Below, one piece after another: positions 7,615 to 12,376 of a stretch of 12,376 bases of DNA. The stretch comes from Intrasporangium_A sp039812505 (GTDB taxonomy: Bacteria; Actinomycetota; Actinomycetes; Actinomycetales; Dermatophilaceae), in contig NZ_JBDIAQ010000101.1 of assembly GCF_039812505.1 (NCBI RefSeq), positions 1 to 12,376 on the forward strand. Reading direction: 5' to 3'. The position numbers and the translations under genes were made by a program. How positions within the stretch are numbered: position 1 is the first letter of the stretch; every line of letters starts with the position of its first letter. The notes beneath the pieces are model-generated. The model ran no database searches. It saw nothing but the letters and a program-made list of their open reading frames with translations, and had not been told where the DNA came from.

Positions 7615-7687
7615 CGGTGACTCTCCAGAGACTGCGTGATGGGCGCGGCTGCCTGCCCATCGGTGGCGGCCCGCGGGCGCGCCGATG
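7608..7687 (-). promoter_or_regulatory. Riboswitch expression platform with alternative pairings around the first start codon
   Basis: Read on the minus strand, this leader holds four short segments. X is GUUCAUCGG (7690-7682). A is CACCGAUGGGC (7665-7655). S is GCCCAUC (7644-7638). B is CACCGAUGGGC (7619-7609), a perfect copy of A that contains the AUG of the stress-protein gene. X can pair with A (nine pairs, two of them G-U), A with S (seven pairs), and S with B (eight pairs if the flanking C and G are counted). These are mutually exclusive; S with B hides the start codon and loops out the GGAGAG ribosome binding site at 7626-7621. No U-tract is present, so control is probably translational. 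The pairing is seen in sequence; the switching order is inferred. Confidence 0.6.
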
Positions 7688-7755
7688 AACAGGAACCATC
7701 AGCCGGGTGGCGGTTCGGACGCACTGGGCGCCCCGGCGGGATCCATCGCCACCCC
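7688..7755 (-). ncRNA. Fluoride riboswitch aptamer (crcB motif)
   Basis: On the minus strand the RNA shows the ordered conserved blocks of the crcB motif: GGCGAUGG at the 5' side, CCCGCC, then AACCGCC, then GGCUGAUGG and UUCCUG at the 3' side. The pseudoknot is GGCG with CGCC. The closing stem is GGAUCC with GGUUCC, which has one U-U mismatch. The short 3' stem is GCC with GGC around ACCC. A variable hairpin, GGGCGC-CCAGU-GCGUCC (one G-U pair), sits between the second and third blocks, where such insertions occur in this class. The class binds fluoride through Mg ions and switches genes on. Placement directly ahead of a stress-protein and two crcB genes makes the call strong. Confidence 0.92.
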
Positions 7756-7757
7756 TC

Positions 7758-7788
7758 ATCGTAGCGGGCGCGGCCTCGTGACTGTCGA
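7758..7788 (-). promoter_or_regulatory. Putative promoter of the fluoride operon
   Basis: On the minus strand TACGAT (7763-7758) resembles an actinobacterial -10 box, and TCGACA (7788-7783) resembles a -35 box with a long 19-base spacer. Transcription would begin around 7750-7752, right at the 5' edge of the fluoride aptamer, which is the spacing expected for a compact riboswitch leader. The -10 is convincing, the -35 less so. Confidence 0.5.
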
Positions 7789-7800
7789 GACGCCATGGGG

Positions 7801-7834
7801 CGGTATGCCGCTCACCCGGCTCAGCGGCATACCG
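7801..7834. promoter_or_regulatory. Perfect 12-bp-arm palindrome, candidate operator in the divergent promoter region
   Basis: The arms CGGTATGCCGCT (7801-7812) and AGCGGCATACCG (7823-7834) are perfect reverse complements separated by ten bases. The centre lies about 57 bases from the putative -10 of the minus-strand operon and about 62 from a possible -10 (TACGCT, 7877-7882) for the enolase side, so one bound dimer could affect both. There is no T-tract for a terminator on either strand. A transcription factor site is the simplest reading; no regulator gene is present in the window. Confidence 0.5.
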
Positions 7835-7876
7835 GCGTTCTCGTTGTGGCACAGCGTGACCCACGGCCGGGCGCGG

Positions 7877-7882
7877 TACGCT
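7877..7882 (+). promoter_or_regulatory. Possible -10 box for the enolase transcript
   Basis: TACGCT fits the TANNNT pattern of a housekeeping -10 element. No good -35 box is seen at normal spacing (GTGACC at 7857-7862 is close but short-spaced). If used, it would give a leader of more than 300 bases before enolase that includes the hairpin at 7904-7925 and the short reading frames at 7983-8155. Confidence 0.3.
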
Positions 7883-7903
7883 GACGGGTGCGGGTCGATC
7901 CCG

Positions 7904-7925
7904 CTCGGTGGTGGGACCCACCGAG
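7904..7925 (+). repeat. Perfect 8-bp hairpin in the enolase leader
   Basis: CTCGGTGG and CCACCGAG are perfect inverted repeats around a six-base loop, TGGGAC. It lies shortly after the possible start of the enolase transcript. No T-tract follows, so it is not a standard terminator; it may stabilise the 5' end of the mRNA or be a protein site. Confidence 0.4.
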
Positions 7926-7982
7926 GCGTCCACGTCGAAACGCACGGTGCCGACGGTCCCTGCGAGGGCAGAGGGCGGGCTC

Positions 7983-8123
7983 ATGGCAGGTTCCGCGCAC
8001 CACGTTCTGGACGACCTCATGCGCCGGGGTCAGGCGTTCTGGCTGCCCCCCGGGGGCTGGGGCAACCGCCTGCCCGACACGGCATGTTCGTGGACCTCGA
8101 CCGTGTCCTCGGGCTCGACCTGA
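7983..8123 (+). CDS. Possible small protein or leader ORF upstream of enolase (46 aa), uncertain
   Basis: ATG at 7983 opens a 46-residue frame beginning MAGSAHHVLDDLMRRGQAFW, followed by LPPGGWGNRLPDTA. A weak purine-rich stretch (GAGGGCAGAGGG) lies upstream. The first 34 residues look protein-like, with an amphipathic helix and aromatic residues. The tail is Ser/Thr-rich and unlike real protein, while the overlapping frame from 8084 to 8155 reads MFVDLDRVLGLDLTRHRFDS and looks more natural. Either two small ORFs overlap, or one roughly 57-residue gene carries a frameshift near 8080. I do not recognise the family. In DNA this GC-rich, chance open frames are common, so confidence is low. Confidence 0.3.
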   Translation: MAGSAHHVLDDLMRRGQAFWLPPGGWGNRLPDTACSWTSTVSSGST

Positions 8124-8216
8124 CCCGGCACCGGTTCGACTCCGGCCTCTGGTGAGGCCCGATCCGCTTCTGCCCCAAGCCTCGTCCATCGACCCCGTCC
8201 AACGAAAGGTACGACC

Positions 8217-9494
8217 TTGACCATCCAGATCCGCACCACGAACGCCTTGGAGATCCTCGACTCGCGCGGCCGCCCGACCCTCTCCGTGTCCCTTACCCTG
8301 ACCGACGGGCTGACCTGTACGGCCGGGGTTCCCGCCGGCGCCTCCACCGGTTCCGGCGAGGCGGTCGAGGTGCGGGACGGCGACCTGCGGCGCTACGGCG
8401 GCAGAGGGGTGCGGTCCGCCGTCGCGAACGTCACGGGCCCGATCCGCGCGGCACTGGCCGGGCGGACGTTCGGGGACCTGGCCGAGCTGGACGAGACGCT
8501 GCGCAGCCTGGACGGCACCCCGGACAAGGCGCGGCTGGGCGCGAACGCGATCGTCGGGGTGTCCATGGCCGCGGCCCGCGCCTTCGCCGCCGCTGCGGAC
8601 CAGCCGCTCTGGCGCTACCTGACCCCGCCCGGGGTGGCCCCAGCCCTGCCCGTCCCCCACTTCAACGTCGTCAACGGCGGCGTGCACGCCCCCAACCCGC
8701 TCGACTTCCAGGAGTTCATGCTGGCTCCCGTCGGGGCCCCGGACATGGCGGAGGCGGTCCGGGCCGGCGCCGAGGTGTATGCCGTCCTGCGCGCCCGGCT
8801 GGCCGCGGCCGGACACGCCACCGGCCTGGGCGACGAAGGGGGCTTCGCCCCCGACCTGACCCGGCCCGAGGAGGTCCTGGACGCGCTCGTGGACGCCATC
8901 GTCGCGGCCGGCTACCAGCCGGGACCCGAGGGAGTCGCCATCGCCCTTGACCCGGCCGCCAGCCAGTTCCACCGGGACGGCGCCTACCACGTCGCCGGCC
9001 GCGCGATGTCGAGCGCCGAGCTGGTCGACCACTACGCCGAGCTGATCGACAGGTACCCGATCCGGAGCCTGGAGGACGGGCTCGCCGAGGACGACTGGGA
9101 CGGGTGGGACAGGCTGACCGAACGGCTCGGCGACCGTGTCCAGATCGTCGGGGACGACATCTTCGTGACCGATCCCGAGATCATCGCGGACGCGGCGCGC
9201 CGGGGCGTCGGGAACGCCGCGCTGGTCAAGGTCAACCAGATCGGCACCGTGACCGAGACCCTCGAGGCCTTCCGGGTCTGCCGGGAGACCGGCTACGCGG
9301 CGATGGTCTCCCACCGTTCCGGGGAGACCCTCGACACCTTCATCGCCGACCTCGCCGTGGGCTCGGGCTGTGGGCAGCTCAAGTCGGGCGCACCTGCGCG
9401 CGGCGAGCGCGTCGCCAAGTACAACCGGCTGCTCGAGATCGCCGAGCAGGCCCCGGACCTGCCGTACGCCCGCATCTCCCGGTCACGGACGTAG
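8217..9494 (+). CDS. eno: Enolase (phosphopyruvate hydratase), divergent copy, probable fluoride-tolerant paralogue
   Basis: This enzyme converts 2-phosphoglycerate to phosphoenolpyruvate with Mg ions in the cytoplasm. It has 425 residues, close to the usual 430. All key residues are seen: S43 in the GASTGS loop, H157, E166, E207 in GDEGG, metal ligands D245, E286 (SLEDGL) and D313 (GDDIF), K338 in LVKVNQIG, the SHRSGET loop (365-371), and K389. Loop differences from typical bacterial enolase include VHAPNPLDFQEF where HADNNVDIQEF or HADTNVDIQEF is usual, and LKSGAPARGER. The start is TTG at 8217, with AAAGG seven bases ahead; no in-frame ATG or GTG lies nearby, and the N-terminal strand IQIRTTNALEILDSRG requires it. 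Placement head-to-head with a fluoride-switched operon suggests a backup enolase for fluoride stress. No second aptamer is seen before it. Confidence 0.95.
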   Translation: MTIQIRTTNALEILDSRGRPTLSVSLTLTDGLTCTAGVPAGASTGSGEAVEVRDGDLRRYGGRGVRSAVANVTGPIRAALAGRTFGDLAELDETLRSLDGTPDKARLGANAIVGVSMAAARAFAAAADQPLWRYLTPPGVAPALPVPHFNVVNGGVHAPNPLDFQEFMLAPVGAPDMAEAVRAGAEVYAVLRARLAAAGHATGLGDEGGFAPDLTRPEEVLDALVDAIVAAGYQPGPEGVAIALDPAASQFHRDGAYHVAGRAMSSAELVDHYAELIDRYPIRSLEDGLAEDDWDGWDRLTERLGDRVQIVGDDIFVTDPEIIADAARRGVGNAALVKVNQIGTVTETLEAFRVCRETGYAAMVSHRSGETLDTFIADLAVGSGCGQLKSGAPARGERVAKYNRLLEIAEQAPDLPYARISRSRT

Positions 9495-9716
9495 CCGTAG
9501 CGCGTAATGCGGGAGTGGTGGCCGGGTCCGGCGGGACGCCCGGGCGCCTCGTCCCGGGCCGACGCCGCGAAGTCGAGTGGCGCGGTGTCCCGGTCGGCTC
9601 CAGACTGGGCACCGGGCCGACATTCCCCCCACGACCCGGACATCCTCGACAGCCGTCGTACCGTCCCCGCCCTGCCCGCGAGCCGGCCCGGGCAAGCCGA
9701 CAAAGGAGCTCGTGTC
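9495..9716 (+). other. Intergenic spacer between enolase and GH92 gene, with one hairpin
   Basis: The 222-base gap contains an inverted repeat CGGGACG (9532-9538) and CGTCCCG (9550-9556) around an 11-base loop, about 40 bases after the enolase stop. It lacks a T-tract, so it is at best a non-canonical terminator. The 3' end carries AAAGGAG (9702-9708), the ribosome binding site for the GH92 gene. I see no clear promoter. The gap suggests the two genes are separate transcription units. Confidence 0.4.
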
Positions 9717-12311
9717 ATGCGTTGGAAGCGAATCGGCACCCGTCTCGGGGCCGGCGTAGCGGCCGCGGCCATGGCCGTCGGCGTCACCGCAGCCGTGGCG
9801 GGAGCCACCGGCACCCACCGGGCGAGCCTTGCCGGGAACCCGGACGGCGTGCTGCCTGCGCAGCATCGGGCGACGCTCCCCCTGACCCAGTACGTCGACC
9901 CGGTCATCGGCGGCGCGGTGCCCCGGACGAGCGGGTATGCCGCCAACATCAACCCCGGCGCGAAGGTGCCCTTCGGGTTCACCCACTTCGGGCCGGACAT
10001 GCCACGGACGAACTTCAACGGCTCGGGCGGCTACCTCACCAAGGCCGACCCGACCTCCGAGCGGGTCAACTTCTTCAGCCTCACCCACCTGAACGGGGTC
10101 GGCTGTCCCGGGCAGGGCACCGTCGGCATGATGCCCGCCTCGGCCCCGACACCAGTCTCGACGCCCGACGGGCGTCCGCTCGGGGTCCGGTTCGCGACGG
10201 CATCCGAGAAGGCCGCCCCCGGGTACTACTCGGTGACCCTGGACAACGGGGTCAAGGTCGAGCTGACCGCCACCGAGCGCACCGGGATGGCGCGGTTCAC
10301 CTACCCGGGCGAGGACGCCGGGTACTTCTCGCTCGACACCCGGCTGAACGGCAACAGCAACGCGCCCTGGACCGCCGGACGCATCCAGGCCAAGAACGTC
10401 TCGCTCACTGTGGGCGATGACGGGCGGACGCTCACCGGCCGGTCCGTCGCGCCGGCGTTCTGCACGCCATACGGCACCCCGTACAACTCGCCGGTCTACT
10501 TCTACGCCGAGCTCGACAAGCCGCTGCGTGCCCAGTCCGGGGCCGGCACGGTCAACACGGTCCAGGACGGCGCGGCGCTGCTGCAGTACGACCTGACCGC
10601 GGCCGATCCCACCCTCACCATGCGCGTCGGGATCTCGGCCGTCAGCGTCGCCAACGCGCGGCTGAACCTGCAGGCCGAGAACGCCCGGTCGTCGTTCGAC
10701 CGGGTCCGGGCCGCCGCCGACCGCAAGTGGAACGAGCGGCTGAACGCCATACAGATCGACCGGGCGGCCAACCCGCGGGCGCTGAGCCCCGTCCAGCGCG
10801 ACGCGCTCGTCAAGTTCTACTCCGCCCTCTACCGCGTGTTCGTCGGCCCGACGATCTACTCCGACGTCAACGGCGACTTCCGCAGCATGCAGGGCTCGAG
10901 ACCCGTGCCGAGCACGGTCGACGTCGCAGGAGCCGTCGACGAACGGCCGGTCGCGAACGTGCGCGACTACACCTGGCAGCGGCCGGATGGCCGCACCGGC
11001 CGCTACACGACCCACTACACCGGCTTCTCGATGTGGGACACCTACCGGTCCGAGGCGCAGCTGCTCGCGCTGCTCGCGCCCCGCGAGTCGGCCGAGATGA
11101 TGCAGTCCCTGGTCGTCGACGCGCAGCAGTGCGGCGCGTTCCCGCACTGGGTCGACGCGAGCGACGACTCGACGCCGATGTCCGGTGACAACGCGCTGCC
11201 GGTCATCGCCGGCACCTACCAGTTCGGCGTGCGCGACTACGACCTCGTCACCGCCGCACGCCTGGTCAAGCAGTCGGCCTTCGACCCGACCAGCGCCTGC
11301 AACGGCAACAGGAGCTTCCCGGGCCTCACCGACTACCTGCAGGCCGGGTACTACCCCGACACCTCCTCGCCCAACATCGAGCGCTACAACAGCGACCGGG
11401 CGGCGGCGGCGTTCCTCGACACCCTGCCCCGGTCCGTGCGAGCGAACCCGAAGGTGGCGATCAGCGACGCCGACATCGCCGGGCTCTACGACCGGGCCGG
11501 GTGGTGGCGCACCATCCTCGACCCGGGCACGAAGGCCATCGCCGCCCGGAAGGCGCCGACCACACCCGGCACCCCCGGGGAGTGGACCACGGGCTGGTTC
11601 CACGAGTCGACCGAGCCGAACTACTTCTGGTCCTTCGGCTACGCCTGGACCGACCTGATCGACGCGACCGGCGGCAAGGCGGCAGCGGTCGAGCGGCTGA
11701 ACGCGCTCTTCTCGGTCGACACCGCGCTGACCAAGGTGCCGACCGCCGCGCAGCTCAACGGCGGACAGGACTCGCAGGGGTTCTACATCGGCAACGAGAT
11801 GGGCTTCCCGGCACCGTGGGCCTACAACTGGGCCGGCGCTCCCGCCTCGACCCAGTACGTCGTGCAGCAGATCATGAACCAGACCTTCAGCACCGGCCGC
11901 GACGGCCTGCCCGGCAACGACGACATGGGGGCCACGTCCAGCTGGTACGTGTTCGCCGCCCTCGGCATGTTCCCGACGGTGGCCTCGGCCCCCGGGCTGT
12001 CGCTGTCGACCCCGCAGTTCCCCCGGCTGACCATGTGGACGGGCGACCGGCCGGTGCGCATCACGACCAGCGCCGACGCGGCGGGCGCGCCGTTCATCCG
12101 GTCGCTGACGGTCAACGGCCGGGCCCATCCGGGCTCGTGGCTGCCGCTGCGCACCATCCGGTACGGGGCCTGGCTGAACTTCGGGCTCGGGGCCGCCCCG
12201 TCGCAGTGGGCCGCCGCCGAGGAGCTGACGCCGCCGTCCGGCGCCGACGCGGACTACACCCGGATGACGGCCGCCGACGACCGGTGGGGTGGGTTGCCCG
12301 GAAGGCCGTGA
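9717..12311 (+). CDS. Secreted glycoside hydrolase family 92 (alpha-mannosidase-like) protein
   Basis: This 864-residue exported enzyme resembles GH92 calcium-dependent exo-alpha-mannosidases. The N-terminus MRWKRIGTRL is followed by an Ala/Val-rich stretch to about residue 32, a Sec-type signal peptide with likely cleavage after an AxA site. The beta-sandwich domain opens with YVDPVIGG (residue 59 on) and continues through KVPFGFTHFGPD. The (alpha/alpha)6 domain carries SMWDTYRSEAQLL (W440, D441), TEPNYFWSFG with E633 as a candidate acid, YIGNEMGFPAPWAYNWAG (E694), and GLPGNDDMGATSSWYVFAALG (D735, D736), matching the conserved GH92 GNDDxGxxSxWYVF block with candidate base Asp. The start is ATG at 9717, with AAAGGAG eight bases upstream; a longer open frame to 9507 would bury the signal peptide. 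It would trim mannose from glycans or mannoproteins outside the cell. The linkage specificity is not readable. Confidence 0.9.
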   Translation: MRWKRIGTRLGAGVAAAAMAVGVTAAVAGATGTHRASLAGNPDGVLPAQHRATLPLTQYVDPVIGGAVPRTSGYAANINPGAKVPFGFTHFGPDMPRTNFNGSGGYLTKADPTSERVNFFSLTHLNGVGCPGQGTVGMMPASAPTPVSTPDGRPLGVRFATASEKAAPGYYSVTLDNGVKVELTATERTGMARFTYPGEDAGYFSLDTRLNGNSNAPWTAGRIQAKNVSLTVGDDGRTLTGRSVAPAFCTPYGTPYNSPVYFYAELDKPLRAQSGAGTVNTVQDGAALLQYDLTAADPTLTMRVGISAVSVANARLNLQAENARSSFDRVRAAADRKWNERLNAIQIDRAANPRALSPVQRDALVKFYSALYRVFVGPTIYSDVNGDFRSMQGSRPVPSTVDVAGAVDERPVANVRDYTWQRPDGRTGRYTTHYTGFSMWDTYRSEAQLLALLAPRESAEMMQSLVVDAQQCGAFPHWVDASDDSTPMSGDNALPVIAGTYQFGVRDYDLVTAARLVKQSAFDPTSACNGNRSFPGLTDYLQAGYYPDTSSPNIERYNSDRAAAAFLDTLPRSVRANPKVAISDADIAGLYDRAGWWRTILDPGTKAIAARKAPTTPGTPGEWTTGWFHESTEPNYFWSFGYAWTDLIDATGGKAAAVERLNALFSVDTALTKVPTAAQLNGGQDSQGFYIGNEMGFPAPWAYNWAGAPASTQYVVQQIMNQTFSTGRDGLPGNDDMGATSSWYVFAALGMFPTVASAPGLSLSTPQFPRLTMWTGDRPVRITTSADAAGAPFIRSLTVNGRAHPGSWLPLRTIRYGAWLNFGLGAAPSQWAAAEELTPPSGADADYTRMTAADDRWGGLPGRP

Positions 12312-12349
12312 CGCCCGGGCGACGGTCGCTACCCGACCACACACAATCC

Positions 12350-12374
12350 GACCACGGCCGGAAAGACCACGGCC
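12350..12374 (+). repeat. Short direct repeat after the GH92 gene
   Basis: GACCACGGCC occurs at 12350-12359 and again at 12365-12374, five bases apart, just downstream of the GH92 stop. A CGCCCGGGCG palindrome lies at 12313-12322. No terminator with a T-tract is visible before the window ends. The significance is unclear. Confidence 0.3.
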
Positions 12375-12376
12375 CC

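Noticed and set aside
7655..7661. The upstream AUG in the copy of CACCGATGGGC (ATG at 7660) as an alternative start for the stress-protein gene
   Set aside because: It is 46 bases from the real start and out of frame with it, and no ribosome binding site precedes it. It is better explained as a decoy pairing element.
7835..8216. Search for a second fluoride aptamer ahead of enolase
   Set aside because: The conserved GAUG-containing blocks and the AACCGCC block are not present on the plus strand here. Only the simple hairpin at 7904-7925 is seen.
7821..9314. A 497-codon minus-strand open frame opposite enolase
   Set aside because: The enolase frame is unmistakable, and the antisense product is repetitive Gly/Arg/Val sequence. 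It would also cross the divergent promoter region.
9532..9556. Hairpin after enolase as a Rho-independent terminator
   Set aside because: The stem is only seven pairs with an 11-base loop, and no T-tract follows, so it is noted as a spacer hairpin only.
9483..12344. A 953-codon open frame on the minus strand
   Set aside because: It is antisense to the GH92 gene, has a Gly/Arg/Val-rich low-complexity translation with no domain motifs, and is the usual mirror frame seen opposite genes with very high third-position GC.

Overview
The DNA is very GC-rich, with G or C at most third codon positions, GTG and TTG starts, and tightly overlapping genes. This points to a high-GC actinobacterium (Actinomycetota). 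Placing it further, perhaps in Micrococcales, would be guesswork. No rRNA, tRNA, insertion sequence, CRISPR array or phage gene is visible.

The centre of the window is a fluoride-response locus. On the minus strand, a fluoride (crcB-motif) riboswitch at about 7688-7755 lies directly behind a plausible promoter. It leads a run of eight co-directional genes, listed in transcription order: a universal stress protein (7614-7072), two tandem crcB/fluc fluoride-channel genes (7081-6599, 6602-6207), a histidine phosphatase (6210-5614), a 12-helix MFS transporter (5612-4380), two MutS-like ATPases (4303-2750, 2753-1248) and a DHA2-type MFS exporter that runs off the left edge (1237 to <1). Most neighbours overlap by 4-10 bases or are 1-10 bases apart. 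The largest gap is 76 bases, ahead of the first MutS-like gene. Between the aptamer and the first start codon, short complementary segments can pair in mutually exclusive ways, and one pairing buries the start codon. This looks like a translational on/off switch.

Divergent from this operon is an enolase gene (8217-9494, plus strand). Enolase is the classic fluoride-inhibited enzyme, and this copy keeps every catalytic residue but differs in active-site loops, so it may be a fluoride-tolerant second enolase. The 602-base divergent region (7615-8216) holds the riboswitch, a perfect 12-bp-arm palindrome midway between the two putative promoters, an 8-bp hairpin in the enolase leader, and one or two short overlapping reading frames of uncertain status.

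The right end is a secreted GH92 family alpha-mannosidase-like enzyme (9717-12311, plus strand) with its own ribosome binding site. It is probably unrelated to fluoride.

Inferred joint function: the channel pair lets fluoride out. The enolase keeps glycolysis running. The stress protein, phosphatase and transporters handle secondary metabolic damage. The paired MutS-like ATPases have an unknown role; one carries a canonical ATPase centre and the other an altered one.
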